Of a stretch of 57,525 nucleotides of DNA, positions 17,473 to 26,647 are shown one piece after another. The stretch spans positions 1-57,525 of the forward strand of contig NZ_VTAW01000023.1 of the NCBI RefSeq assembly GCF_008245225.1, read 5' to 3'. Each line of letters begins with the position of its first letter. Within the stretch, counting starts at the first letter, position 1. Made by a program: the position numbers and the translations under genes. The stretch comes from Natrialba swarupiae. GTDB taxonomy: Archaea; Halobacteriota; Halobacteria; Halobacteriales; Natrialbaceae. The notes under the pieces are model-generated. The model was not told the DNA's origin, did no database searches, and saw nothing but the letters and a program-made list of their open reading frames with translations.

Positions 17473-18185
17473 TGACGGGCAACTGGACCGAACCGCGTCC
17501 GAACACGGACGGGCAGCCGGAGGTCTCGACATCGGTCGACAACAGCGCGTTCGAGGAGGCACTCGAGGCGCTTCGAGCGGGCGATCCCGTCCTCGTCCAC
17601 GACGCCGCAGACCGCGAGGGCGAGACGGACCTCATCTATCACGCGGACGCGGTCACACCCGATGCGGTCGCGCGGATGCGAAACGACGCCGGCGGGCTCA
17701 TCTGTGCGGCGCTCGACCACGAGACCGCCGAGGCGTTCGATCTCCCGTTTCTGACGGAGGAACTCGACCACCCTGCCGCGAGCGACCACGACCTCGGCTA
17801 CGACGAACGGTCGTCGTTCTCGCTGACGGTCAACCACCGTGATACGTACACAGGTGTCACGGACAAGGACCGTTCACGAACGATCCAAGCACTGGGGGAG
17901 GCCGCCACTTCTCCGACCGATGTCACGTTCGCCGAGGAGTTTCGCGTTCCTGGGCACGTCCATCTACTGAAGGCCGCACCCGAGTTGCTGGCCCAGCGGG
18001 AAGGTCACACCGAGCTCGGCATCGCGCTCGCGAAGGCAGCCGATCTCTCGCCCGCTGTCGTCGTCTGTGAGATGCTCGACGGTGAAACTGGCGAAGAACG
18101 CTCGCCCGTCGACGCTCGCGCGTACGCTCGCCGTCACGGGTTTACGTACCTCGAGGGCAAGGACGTGCTCGCGAACCTGTCGTGA
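17472..18185 (+). CDS. ribB: 3,4-dihydroxy-2-butanone 4-phosphate synthase RibB
   Basis: This 237-residue enzyme converts ribulose 5-phosphate into 3,4-dihydroxy-2-butanone 4-phosphate, the four-carbon riboflavin precursor. The active-site loop is DAADREGETDLIYHADAV, followed by NDAGGLICAAL. The C-terminal region contains HVHLLKA and GHTELGIALAKAADLSP, where the conserved His-Thr-Glu triad is visible. ATG at 17472 shares its A with the rbkR stop (TGATG); the overlapping GTG at 17469 is an alternative. Co-transcription with rbkR is very likely. Confidence 0.92.
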   Translation: MTGNWTEPRPNTDGQPEVSTSVDNSAFEEALEALRAGDPVLVHDAADREGETDLIYHADAVTPDAVARMRNDAGGLICAALDHETAEAFDLPFLTEELDHPAASDHDLGYDERSSFSLTVNHRDTYTGVTDKDRSRTIQALGEAATSPTDVTFAEEFRVPGHVHLLKAAPELLAQREGHTELGIALAKAADLSPAVVVCEMLDGETGEERSPVDARAYARRHGFTYLEGKDVLANLS

Positions 18186-18333
18186 TCGGTACGGCTGCTC
18201 TCCGTCAGTTTCGGGACCGGAGAATGGGTGTGGCCCCACCGATACCGACTCACAACAGACCGTATCGTACGGACCGCAGTGTGTCTGTCCCGGTCGATCG
18301 GGGACCGGCAATCAGTCATCGCAAACCGTATCA
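18186..18333. repeat. Family A intergenic repeat filling a convergent gap (A3)
   Basis: The whole gap between the ribB stop and the stop of the minus-strand membrane gene is repeat-like. The right end, CATCGCAAACCGTATCA, is the family terminus, and its TCA (TGA on the minus strand) is the stop of that gene. Internal inverted arms include CCGTA-TCG-TACGG and CCGGTC/GACCGG. The left part is more degenerate than in other copies. Confidence 0.6.
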
Positions 18334-18681
18334 GTCGCCGTCGGTCTCCATCGTGTTCCGTCCCGATCCGGGGCCGCTTCGGTAGACAGCATAGAGGATC
18401 AGAACGGCAATCGCGAAGTCGAGTCCGTGTTCGACGAGGTGATGGACGGTCATCGGGACGACACCGAACACCGTTCCGAGGCCGACGAACGAGCGAGCGG
18501 CGAGCAAGCCGAGAACGAGCGTGATCAGGAGATATCGCATCGATCCACGCCGGGCGTAGGCGACGACGCCGCAGGCAAACAGAATCGTCGTCCCGAGAGC
18601 CGCGAGGATGATCACGACGAGGAGGACGGGGGCGAGCTGTGGATCGAGCCACCCGATCTCGAACGGGCTCGTGTGGTTCAT
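18331..18681 (-). CDS. Small membrane protein of the copper locus
   Basis: This gene encodes 116 residues with three hydrophobic helices (about 18-42, 52-72 and 78-98) and a short polar tail. A start at 18681 puts Met directly before the soluble N-terminus; an in-frame ATG at 18729 would add 16 residues. It is divergent to the winged-helix regulator and adjacent to a CopC-CopD gene, an association I recognise from haloarchaeal metal loci, so a metal-related role is likely but unproved. Its TGA stop is formed by the end of repeat A3. Confidence 0.65.
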   Translation of the reverse strand: MNHTSPFEIGWLDPQLAPVLLVVIILAALGTTILFACGVVAYARRGSMRYLLITLVLGLLAARSFVGLGTVFGVVPMTVHHLVEHGLDFAIAVLILYAVYRSGPGSGRNTMETDGD

Positions 18682-18897
18682 CTCCGCTATGCTACGTCGG
18701 TTGGAGAGACATGTATGTGCTTCGGTCATCCCCAGTGCTGTGGCTCTCGGCCACTCTCACGGCAATGCTCGGGCTCCGGAAATGGACGGGTCATATGGCG
18801 GTTCTCAGTTCCCTGGAACGATCGAAACCCGTTATCGTCGTCTACCGACTAGATCAGAGTACGCCGCGACGATCAACGGAAAACGCGATCGATACCA

Positions 18898-19425
18898 ATG
18901 AACGAGACACGACGACAGATCGAAGCACACGTCCAGGAAAACGTCGGAATCCACTTCAACGAGCTCGTCCGCGAATCCGAGTTCGCGCCGGGTCAGATCC
19001 AGTATCACGTCCGGCGGCTGATCAAGGGCGATCACCTCGTCAGAGCCGAGTTCTACGGCCGAACGCACTACTATCCGCCCTCGTACGACGAGTGGGAGCG
19101 AGCGGCCCTCGCGTTGTTTCGTCGCGAGACGACCCGCGAAATCGTCGTCCACCTGATCGAACACGAGCCCGCAGATCCGGATTCGGTCGCCGACGCACTC
19201 GACATCGCCAGGAGTACCCTCGAGTACCACCTCTCCCGACTCGTCGAGCACGAGATCGTCGAGAAGCGCTACGACGACCGAAAACGAGTTACACTCCGGC
19301 TCGCGAACCCCGACCGGACCGGTCGACTGCTGTCGGTGGTCGAGCCGACGGTCCCCGACCGACTCGTCGACCGATTCACTCGACTCGTCGACAACCTGCT
19401 CGAGCCTCCGGCTAACTCGCCCTGA
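18898..19425 (+). CDS. Double winged-helix transcriptional regulator
   Basis: This 175-residue protein has two winged-helix modules in tandem. The first is at about 3-58 (GIHFNELVRESEFAPGQIQY, then a recognition-like HVRRLI helix). The second is at about 65-120 (DPDSVADALDIARSTLEYHL). Tandem helix-turn-helix proteins of this kind are common haloarchaeal regulators. It is divergent to the small membrane protein and convergent with the CopC-CopD gene, so it probably controls this metal locus. No metal-binding Cys cluster is visible in it. Confidence 0.8.
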   Translation: MNETRRQIEAHVQENVGIHFNELVRESEFAPGQIQYHVRRLIKGDHLVRAEFYGRTHYYPPSYDEWERAALALFRRETTREIVVHLIEHEPADPDSVADALDIARSTLEYHLSRLVEHEIVEKRYDDRKRVTLRLANPDRTGRLLSVVEPTVPDRLVDRFTRLVDNLLEPPANSP

Positions 19426-19482
19426 CGCCGCTGGGCGCGACCGGACAGGTTGTATCGGCCCGATCGCCCTCCCGTATCTCGG

Positions 19483-21519
19483 TCACTCTCGGTCGAACCG
19501 TCCTCCGCGGAGCCGTAACGACTCGAGCGTGATTGCGACGACTCCGCCGACCACCGTGACGACGGCACCGAACTGGAGGAGCGTCTGGAAAGCTGTCGCT
19601 TCCTCTGGGCCTCCGTGATCCGCGTGGTCTTTCGCGTGAGTGTCGTGACCCGCTGCGTGGTCGTCGTGACCACCACCGTCGGCGTCCGCGTGGGTGTCGT
19701 GGTCATGCTCGTCAGCTGGAACCACCTCCGCATCGATCCACTCGCTCACGTACGACCCGTCAGGCGCTCCCGTAATCCGAAACTCCCACCTGCCTTCGTC
19801 GGCGAGCGGTTGGACGACAGCGTACGTGCCGTCGTCGGTCTCCTCGAGTTCGACCTCGAACTCAGTTCCATCGTCGCTACTCGCGAGCAGACGGACCGGC
19901 TGGTCGGAGGCAACCGCCTCGCCACCGTCCTCGAGAAACGCCACCTTGAAGACGATCGGTTCGTCCGCCTCGAGGACGAGCGCGTCGCCCGCCGTCTCCT
20001 CGGTGGCGGGAAACGCCGACAGTTCGACGAGATGGTCGTCGTACTCGTACTCGATGGTCGACTCGACGAGGTCGTCGCCGCTGGCGACCGCGGCTGTCGG
20101 CGCGGACGTGAGCACGCCCGAGAGCACCACGACGACGACCAGCAGGGCGACCTCGAGGCGGATGGACCGGACGACCGTCGAGACCGACCGGTCACGACTC
20201 GAGCGCTCGGTGCCGCCGTCCGTACTCGCAGGTCGGAGGCCGTCGGCGGTTTCGGGGCCCTGGTCGGCCGCCAGCCGGGGGAGGAGTACGAACCGCGAGA
20301 GTCCGCCGAGCCCGAGAGCCAGAGCAGCGAGGACGAGTTTCGCCACGAGCGTGAGACCGTAGATCGTTCCCGTGAGACCGTCGGCGGTCGGGACGTGCCA
20401 CGATGCGAGGACGAATCCCGACGCGACCACGAGCGTGACGCCGACGAACGCGAGGATCGAAAACCGGCCGATCGTTCGCGCGAGCAGGTCCGCTCTGTCG
20501 TCCGATTCCGCGTTTCGAACCACGGGGACGACGACCAGTGCGAGGACGACGAGCCCTCCCGCCCAGAGGCCAGCGCCGAGCAGGTGGACGAAGTCGACGA
20601 CAGCTCCCTCGAGTTGGTCGATTGCCGTCGCTGAGTGACTCGTCCAGGCGATCGTCCCCGCGACGGCAAGTGCACCCCCGAACACGACGACGTGGACCGC
20701 TCGTTTCACGAGGGGTCCTCGAGCCGCCGCCGTGACGAGGCCCGCCAGGACGGCGGCGAGCGTGACCTGTACGATCCAGGCCTCACCGAGAGGCGTCTCG
20801 ACGAACTGAGAGATCGTCTCGAGCGAGAGTGGCCCGAGTGCTGTACTTCTGGTGAGTCCGAGGACGACCGCGCCCACGAGCGTGAGGCCGGCGGCTCCGG
20901 CGAGGAGCCGGCCAATCCGTTCGTCGACGGACGATCGGGCGGCGGCGTCCGCTCGAGCGAAGGCCGGTCGGACTGCGAGCATCGCGACCGCCGGGATGCC
21001 GAGCAGCCCGACGACGCCGACGAGCAACAGCGCTTTCGCCCCGGCTTCGATCGCTGGGATCGTCTCGTCGGTCTCGTCTTCCTCGTAGGCCTCGAGGACG
21101 GCGTCTCGATCGAGCGGTTCGTCGCCGACGGCGAAGAAGAACGAGCCGGCAGTGGTGTGGCCGTCGTCGGCGAGCACCTCCCACTCGACGGTGTACATTC
21201 CATCGTCACCGGCCGCGTCGTCGATCGGCACGCGAACGATTTGCGTGTCGTCGGGATCGATCTCCGACTCCTCGGAGACGACCTCGCCGTCGGGATTCTC
21301 GAGGGTGATATCGGCGTTGACGACGCCGTCACCGGAGAAGTAAAGCGTCAGTTCATCGGGCAATGGGTCGACGTGCTCGCCGTTTGCGGGGTCGCTCTCG
21401 CTCAGGTAAGCGTGAGCTGCGACCGGTGTCACGAGACTCGTCAGTAGCACCGACCCGACGATGAGGATAACTATGAGAAGCGTTGCGTTCGAACGGGTAT
21501 GTCGATCGCTGTCAGTCAT
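19483..21519 (-). CDS. CopC-CopD fusion, copper resistance/uptake membrane protein
   Basis: This 678-residue protein has a signal sequence followed by a CopC domain starting at AHAYLSESDPANGE, where the mature N-terminal His would be the first copper ligand, with DDGHTTAG further on. About eight to nine membrane helices of the CopD domain follow (about 155-460), including WTSHSA and LHLLGAGLW-like His motifs. A soluble domain then carries a His/Asp-rich loop (EHDHDTHADADGGGHDDHAA and continuing) and a final membrane helix. CopCD proteins import or handle periplasmic copper. The start at 21519 is chosen because it precedes the signal helix, 20 bases after the propeller gene, so the two form an operon. 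Confidence 0.85.
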   Translation of the reverse strand: MTDSDRHTRSNATLLIVILIVGSVLLTSLVTPVAAHAYLSESDPANGEHVDPLPDELTLYFSGDGVVNADITLENPDGEVVSEESEIDPDDTQIVRVPIDDAAGDDGMYTVEWEVLADDGHTTAGSFFFAVGDEPLDRDAVLEAYEEDETDETIPAIEAGAKALLLVGVVGLLGIPAVAMLAVRPAFARADAAARSSVDERIGRLLAGAAGLTLVGAVVLGLTRSTALGPLSLETISQFVETPLGEAWIVQVTLAAVLAGLVTAAARGPLVKRAVHVVVFGGALAVAGTIAWTSHSATAIDQLEGAVVDFVHLLGAGLWAGGLVVLALVVVPVVRNAESDDRADLLARTIGRFSILAFVGVTLVVASGFVLASWHVPTADGLTGTIYGLTLVAKLVLAALALGLGGLSRFVLLPRLAADQGPETADGLRPASTDGGTERSSRDRSVSTVVRSIRLEVALLVVVVVLSGVLTSAPTAAVASGDDLVESTIEYEYDDHLVELSAFPATEETAGDALVLEADEPIVFKVAFLEDGGEAVASDQPVRLLASSDDGTEFEVELEETDDGTYAVVQPLADEGRWEFRITGAPDGSYVSEWIDAEVVPADEHDHDTHADADGGGHDDHAAGHDTHAKDHADHGGPEEATAFQTLLQFGAVVTVVGGVVAITLESLRLRGGRFDRE

Positions 21520-21538
21520 CGGTATCCGCAACCGGCAG

Positions 21539-22762
21539 TCATCGGTACCGGCCTGTGTATCCAGTTCCGGAGTCGCCGACATACTGGAGCGTGTCGACGG
21601 AAACACCGACGTCGATCAGTTCGGCTTCCTGGGCAGCCATATCGACGACGGCGACCGACTCGTCGGCGTCAGCTGGCGTGATGAAGTACTCGTCTCCGAC
21701 GACAGCCATCCGATTCCGGCCGTCGAACTCACCCGCCTCGAGCCGGTCGATCTCTTCGAGTGTGGCGACGTCGATGACGGCGACATCGCCCGATTCGGCG
21801 TTCGCGACGAAGGCGGTCTCACCCTCGGGCCCGAAGCGGACCGTTGAGGGATCGCCGTCGATTGCGAGGCTCCCGAGCACGTCACTGTCTTCACTGGTCA
21901 CATCGACAATGTAGACCTCATCGTCGACGATCGCGAGTCGATCCTCCTCGGGTGAGAGGAACATGCCGCCGGTGAACTCGAGTTCGTCGACGATTTCGTC
22001 GGTCTCGGTGTTGACGACAGTCGTCCCGCCGCGGTACTCGACGTACGCGAGACCGTTTCGTGGGCCGTAGGCCTTGTAGTGGGTGCTGCCGCCCTCGCCG
22101 AACTCGACGAATCCCGTCCGCTCGTAGGTCTCGAGGTCGATCACCGGCACGCCGGGATCGTTGACGTTCGTTGCATAGCCAGTGTCGCCCATCGCCTCGT
22201 GATAGAGGAGTTTGCCGTGGCCTTCGCCCTCGAGGCCGGCCTCGACGATTTCGCTCACCTCGAGGGCGTCGACGTCGATCACGTAGAACGCCCCATCGTC
22301 GTCGGCGTGGACCCAGATTTCGTCGTCCACCGGGTGGTAGATGTGATTGACGCCCGGACCGACGTCGATCGCGGTCTCGTGCGTACGCGTTTCGGTGTCG
22401 ATGACGTGGACCTGACTGAGCGACTGCTCGACGACGAATAGCAGTCCGTAATCATGGGTGATCTGTGGGTCCGCCCACGCCTCGTCGTCGAACTCGTCGG
22501 TGATCTCGTCGACGACGTCACCGTCGGCGGGGTCAAGAATCGAGATGCGATCCGGCGCAAACGCGTAGACGAGTCCGTCGCTGCCGACGGCCTCGGGTTC
22601 GGATTCGCCTCCATCGCTGTCGCCGTTGCCGTCGTCGGCACTAGCATCGTCTGTGTCGTCTGCGGCTCCGTCCGTCCCATCGCCAAGACAGCCAGCGAGA
22701 GACGCGATTGCGAGTCCGCCGACAGCCCCGATAACCGACCGTCGTTTGACGGAGTGATCCAT
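21539..22762 (-). CDS. YncE-like beta-propeller lipoprotein
   Basis: This 407-residue lipoprotein has a twin-Arg signal (KRRSVIGAVGG) and a lipobox LAGC, then an acidic linker. The mature part is a beta-propeller of YVTN/YncE type with repeats such as VHVIDTETRTHETAIDVG and VAVIDVATLEEIDRLEAG. Conserved His occur in HIYHPVDD and GHGKLLYHE. Some propellers of this shape are metallochaperones (AztD-like), which would suit its operon with CopC-CopD. ATG at 22762 is preferred over 22864 because the Tat signal begins there. A diverged C-terminal copy of the gene lies just upstream at 22861-22950. Confidence 0.8.
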   Translation of the reverse strand: MDHSVKRRSVIGAVGGLAIASLAGCLGDGTDGAADDTDDASADDGNGDSDGGESEPEAVGSDGLVYAFAPDRISILDPADGDVVDEITDEFDDEAWADPQITHDYGLLFVVEQSLSQVHVIDTETRTHETAIDVGPGVNHIYHPVDDEIWVHADDDGAFYVIDVDALEVSEIVEAGLEGEGHGKLLYHEAMGDTGYATNVNDPGVPVIDLETYERTGFVEFGEGGSTHYKAYGPRNGLAYVEYRGGTTVVNTETDEIVDELEFTGGMFLSPEEDRLAIVDDEVYIVDVTSEDSDVLGSLAIDGDPSTVRFGPEGETAFVANAESGDVAVIDVATLEEIDRLEAGEFDGRNRMAVVGDEYFITPADADESVAVVDMAAQEAELIDVGVSVDTLQYVGDSGTGYTGRYR

Positions 22763-22860
22763 ATCTGCTCTTTCGATGCTGTGGGTTATTCCATTTTGGT
22801 ACAGCAGTCGAAAACGTCGTTCGTGTGTCCGGAATCGGAGTGTGCCACTCCGTCGATCCG

Positions 22861-22950
22861 TCACCTGAGTTTGCCGCTGTAGCCGACGCCGGAGTCGCCG
22901 ACGTACTGTACCGTGTCGACGCCTTCCTCGACCTCGACGTGATCGACGAC
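22861..22950 (-). pseudogene. C-terminal stump of a second propeller gene
   Basis: On the minus strand, ending with TGA at 22861, a frame reads VEEGVDTVQYVGDSGVGYSG and ends KLR. The neighbouring propeller ends VSVDTLQYVGDSGTGYTGRY then R. The shared pattern VDT-QYVGDSG-GY-G--R over the last 22 residues shows a former paralogue now reduced to its tail. Upstream the frame loses similarity and reaches a stop without a start codon. It lies in the gap before ilvE. Confidence 0.7.
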
Positions 22951-23058
22951 TCTGCGACGACTCGAGAACCGGGATTCGGTGATGACTCGGGCCTCGCCGA
23001 CTCGCGGCGTCGATACAATCGCGAACACTTAGTACAGTGGCTTTCGACAGACACGGGT

Positions 23059-23988
23059 ATGGGATTCGACGAGATGGACGTCGACACGATCTGGATGGAC
23101 GGGGAGTACGTCGACTGGGACGAGGCGCAGGTCCACGTCCTCACGCACGGACTCCACTACGGAAGCGGCGTCTTCGAGGGCGCACGCTGTTATGACACCG
23201 AGCAGGGGCCGGCCATCTTCCGCTGGGAGGAACACTTAGAACGACTCTTCCAGTCGGCAAAGCCCTACGAGATGGAGATCGACCACTCGATCGAGGAACT
23301 CACCGAGGCGACGATCGAACTCATCCAGCGCCAGGAACTGCCCTCCTGTTACATCCGCCCGATCGCCTTCTACGGCTACAACTCGCTGGGCGTCAGTCCC
23401 AAGGACTGTCCCACCCGCACCGCCATCGCCGTCTGGCCGTGGGGTGCCTACCTCGGCGAGGAAGCCTTAGAGAACGGCATCGACGTGATGATCTCCTCGT
23501 GGCGCAAACACGCCTCGAGCCAGATTCCGACGAATGCGAAGACGACGGGACTGTACGTCAACAGCATGCTCGCCGGTGAGGAAGCCCGTCGCAACGGCTA
23601 CGCCGAGGCGATCGTTCTGAACAAGGAGGGCAACGTCGCCGAAGGTCCCGGCGAGAACGTCTTTCTCGTTCGCGACGGCGAGATCTACACGCCCGGTCTC
23701 TCGGAGTCGATCTTGGACGGCATCACGCGCGAGACCGTGATCACCCTCGCGGAGGATCTCGGCTATACGGTCCACGACAACGTCTCGATCTCCCGAGGTG
23801 AACTCAACACGGCCGACGAACTGTTCTTTACTGGCTCGGCAGCCGAGGTTACGCCGATCCGCAAGGTCGACAACGTCGTCATCGGCGACGGCTCGCGCGG
23901 ACCCGTCACCGAGGACATCCAGTCGCGCTTTTTCGACGTCGTCGAGCGCAAGACAGACGAGTACGACGAGTGGTTCACGTACGTCTAA
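23059..23988 (+). CDS. ilvE: Branched-chain amino acid aminotransferase
   Basis: This 309-residue class IV PLP aminotransferase interconverts leucine, isoleucine and valine with their 2-oxo acids. The N-terminal VHVLTHGLHYGSGVFEG, the PLP lysine in IPTNAKTTGLYVNSMLA, the EGPGENVFLV stretch and the SITRE-like GITRETVITLAEDLGY are all present. Length is normal for IlvE. ATG at 23059 is chosen as the usual family start. It is a single gene flanked by the propeller remnant and an MFS gene on the opposite strand. Confidence 0.92.
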   Translation: MGFDEMDVDTIWMDGEYVDWDEAQVHVLTHGLHYGSGVFEGARCYDTEQGPAIFRWEEHLERLFQSAKPYEMEIDHSIEELTEATIELIQRQELPSCYIRPIAFYGYNSLGVSPKDCPTRTAIAVWPWGAYLGEEALENGIDVMISSWRKHASSQIPTNAKTTGLYVNSMLAGEEARRNGYAEAIVLNKEGNVAEGPGENVFLVRDGEIYTPGLSESILDGITRETVITLAEDLGYTVHDNVSISRGELNTADELFFTGSAAEVTPIRKVDNVVIGDGSRGPVTEDIQSRFFDVVERKTDEYDEWFTYV

Positions 23989-24104
23989 CCGACTCGAGCG
24001 GGTGCTGACGTCGCACCGAAACCGATTTCGCCTCTTCTCGTGCGGTTTGGGACGACTGACGGCCGAGAGATCGTACGAGGCGTACGCGATCTCGAGTCCC
24101 GTGC

Positions 24105-25460
24105 TCAGTCCGACCCTTCGGGGCCGCTCCGAAGGTCTGGGTCCGGTTCTGGCTCCGACGCCGGGGCGAAGACGCGATCCGAGTAGAGCAACGCGACGAA
24201 GACGGCCGCCAGTACCGTCCCGAACGAGACGACGAGATAGCCCGAACGCATCCCGAGATGCTCGAGCAGATACCCGATGAGGGTGGGAAATGCCGCGCCA
24301 GTCAGCGTTCCAGCCGTGAAGATGTAGCCAAACACTCGGCCTTCGAACTCGGGGGGCGTGAGATCGCTGATCAGCGCGTCTCGAGCCGGATTGACCCCGT
24401 AGAGGCCGCCGCCGAGGACGAACAGTACGGCGACGAGCGCCGCCGGGTGGAGGTCGAAGACGGCCAGCGCAACCATGCCGACGGTCGCGAGCAGCATACA
24501 ACCGATCAACACGAGCCGCGAGTCGTACTCGTCGGTTACTCCGCCCAGGTACAGCTGCATCGCGGCGCCGGCGAGCAACACGAGCGCGAAGTAGACGCTG
24601 GCAACCGACTCGGCGCCGACGTGGACGCCGACGGCCTCGAACGAGTGGGCGTACACCGCGACCAGAAACGCCGGGAGAAAGGCGGTGATGGCGTGGCTCG
24701 TGACGCTGCTCGAGACGAAGAAGAAGTAGATTACAGCCATCGGATAGAAGAAGGTTCGAGGCTCCGTTCGGGCTAACTCCGCCGTCGTTTCCGCGCCCGT
24801 ATCGTCGTCCGTTCGCTGCCCGGACGGGACGGTCTCGAACTCGTCGCTGCGCAACGCCAGAAAGAGCGCGATCCCGTAGAGGATCCCTACCACGCCGAAG
24901 ACGAGGATGATCTGCTCCCAGGACAAAAGGAGGATCAGCGCGGCGATGGTGGCAGGCGTCGCGGCGTCGCCGAGTTTCGACGAGGCGCCAAAAAAGCCGA
25001 GGACCTTCCCTTTGTTTCGGTCGTCGACGTTGTCCGTAATCATCGGGTAACCGGCCGGGTGGACGACGGCCAGTCCGACCCCGACGATCACCATCGCGAC
25101 GGCCATGACGAGAAATCCTCCCTCGAAGGTGGGTCCGAACACCGTCACGGCGGGGAGTGGCCCACCGAGCGTCGGCGCGAACGCGAAGAGAACGTACGCG
25201 CCACCGGCAACCGCGAGTCCGACCGGGAGGAGGTAGCGCCGATCGACCCGATCCGCGAGGACGCCAAGCGGCGCCTGGACGATACCCATGCCGATCGAGT
25301 ACAGTGTAATCAACAGCCCCAGTTGCCACAGCGGATACTCGAGTGCAACCGCGAGGACAGGGACGAGCGGTGGAAGCACCCGGTAGAAGACGTGCTGAAC
25401 GAAGTGTGACGAACTGATCAGAACTGCGAACTCGAGTTCGCGCCGAGAGAGACCATACAT
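24105..25460 (-). CDS. MFS transporter
   Basis: This 451-residue protein has twelve hydrophobic segments in two six-helix halves. The helix 2-3 loop motif is GVLADRVDRRYLLPVG, the classic MFS DRxGRR pattern. A cytoplasmic central loop lies after helix 6 (DEFETVPSGQRTDDD...). Several His/Asp residues near helices 1 and 7 give no clear substrate hint. ATG at 25460 is chosen because it precedes a short amphipathic N-terminus; a start at 25508 would add 16 Arg-rich residues. It is convergent with ilvE. Transported substrate unknown. Confidence 0.85.
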   Translation of the reverse strand: MYGLSRRELEFAVLISSSHFVQHVFYRVLPPLVPVLAVALEYPLWQLGLLITLYSIGMGIVQAPLGVLADRVDRRYLLPVGLAVAGGAYVLFAFAPTLGGPLPAVTVFGPTFEGGFLVMAVAMVIVGVGLAVVHPAGYPMITDNVDDRNKGKVLGFFGASSKLGDAATPATIAALILLLSWEQIILVFGVVGILYGIALFLALRSDEFETVPSGQRTDDDTGAETTAELARTEPRTFFYPMAVIYFFFVSSSVTSHAITAFLPAFLVAVYAHSFEAVGVHVGAESVASVYFALVLLAGAAMQLYLGGVTDEYDSRLVLIGCMLLATVGMVALAVFDLHPAALVAVLFVLGGGLYGVNPARDALISDLTPPEFEGRVFGYIFTAGTLTGAAFPTLIGYLLEHLGMRSGYLVVSFGTVLAAVFVALLYSDRVFAPASEPEPDPDLRSGPEGSD

Positions 25461-25580
25461 CGATCTGACGTCGCCCACCACGGCCCTTGACCGTCTGCGT
25501 CTCGGCAAAACAGGTCAGTTCTCACTGCGCGAACAGAATCGGAACCGAGTGGGATGGACCCCGCTGCCAGCAGTCTCTCT

Positions 25581-25683
25581 CGGACGAGTTACTCTCCGTC
25601 ACTGCCGGCCCACCCGCGACCTGTCTGCGGGTTCGCCGGGAGATCGGAACAGCAATCCGTCCCAGTCATCGCAAACCATATCA
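25581..25683. repeat. Family A palindromic intergenic repeat (A4)
   Basis: The core arms CCGGCCCACCCGC and GCGGGTTCGCCGG enclose a nine-base loop (GACCTGTCT), and the outer part reads GGAACAGCAATCCGTCCCAG. The right end, CATCGCAAACCATATCA, supplies the stop codon (TCA, read as TGA) of the minus-strand DUF502 gene. The repeat lies between two minus-strand genes, immediately 3' of DUF502 and upstream of the MFS gene. Confidence 0.75.
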
Positions 25684-26385
25684 ATCGTCGTCGGTCGCAT
25701 CCGCGTTCTTACTCGTGGTCGCCTCGTCGACGACGTCGATCGAGACGCCGGCGTCCATGCCGCGCTGACGGTCCGCATCGCCGAACCCGGCGCTCAAGAC
25801 CCGCGTGAGCGCATCCTCGACGTCCTCGTCTAGTTCCTCGATTCGGTCCGAGTGAACCTCGATGACGAATCCCGTGGTAATGTTCGGCGACGTCGGCAGA
25901 AACAGTACTTCCCTCCCGTCTTCAGTCACTTTCCCCGTCTTGAACGCTGTCATCCGGAGCCCCTCCCAGACCTCGAGTTTGACCGGGGTCTGAAGGGATT
26001 CCTGCTCGCCGAAGGCGGTTTCCGCCGCCATCTTCGAGGCGTTGTAGACGACGCGCATGACGGGGACGCGGTTCGCGACGTTGTCGACGAGACGTTCGAC
26101 GAGCCCGCCGACGGTCGTCCGCATGAGATACCCCACCGAGAGCGTGAGAATAACGAAGACGGTTAACGTGACGAGGACCCGGAGAAACTGGGCGAGCTGT
26201 CGTCGGGTCTGGGCGGCCTGGTCGCTCTCGCCCGGAATGAGGGGCTCGAGGGCATCCGGTCGGAGAATGAGTTCAGGAGAGAACCCGGCGACGAGCCCGT
26301 AGATCCAGTAGATAACGTAGAGAGTGATGAGAATTGGGCCGAGGACGATCAGCCCGCTCGCAAAGTCCCGCTTCCACGAAGCCAT
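25681..26385 (-). CDS. DUF502 family membrane protein
   Basis: This 234-residue protein matches the DUF502 family: a first membrane helix FASGLIVLGPILITLYVIYW at about 8-27, a second helix block at about 85-110, and a conserved soluble segment with NRVPVMRVVYNASKMAAETA, then VFLPTSPNITTGFVIEV-like residues. The function of the family is unknown. Start at 26385 (ATG followed by ASWKRDFASG) matches family members; an upstream ATG at 26397 adds four residues. The last residues are Asp-rich and the stop is formed by repeat A4. Confidence 0.85.
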   Translation of the reverse strand: MASWKRDFASGLIVLGPILITLYVIYWIYGLVAGFSPELILRPDALEPLIPGESDQAAQTRRQLAQFLRVLVTLTVFVILTLSVGYLMRTTVGGLVERLVDNVANRVPVMRVVYNASKMAAETAFGEQESLQTPVKLEVWEGLRMTAFKTGKVTEDGREVLFLPTSPNITTGFVIEVHSDRIEELDEDVEDALTRVLSAGFGDADRQRGMDAGVSIDVVDEATTSKNADATDDD

Positions 26386-26647
26386 GGTGTGAACCACTCA
26401 CCAGGGACTAATGAGCCCTTCCCTTTAGCGCCCGAGGATCGCCCGGAGGGCGAATCGTCGGTTTTCATTCCGTTCCAGCACTCGGCGTAGAAGTGCGAAT
26501 TCCGCCGATCGCCGTCGGGGTCTACAGATGAGCAAGGCGAGTGCCTCGAGGTCAAGTCCCGAGGCAGTTCACTGATATAGATTATCGTCGACGTGCAGCG
26601 AGTCGAAAACCCGGTCCTTCTTAGCCTCGCCGCGGTAACCGTTGTAC

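Noticed and set aside
23467-25329. A 620-codon minus-strand frame across ilvE and the MFS gene
   Set aside because: It has the Arg-rich composition of shadow frames and overlaps two recognisable genes in other frames.
26540-26572. Stem GCCTCG/CGAGGC with GGTCAAGTCC, resembling a tRNA T-arm
   Set aside because: The loop has the wrong size and no acceptor, D or anticodon arms can be drawn around it.
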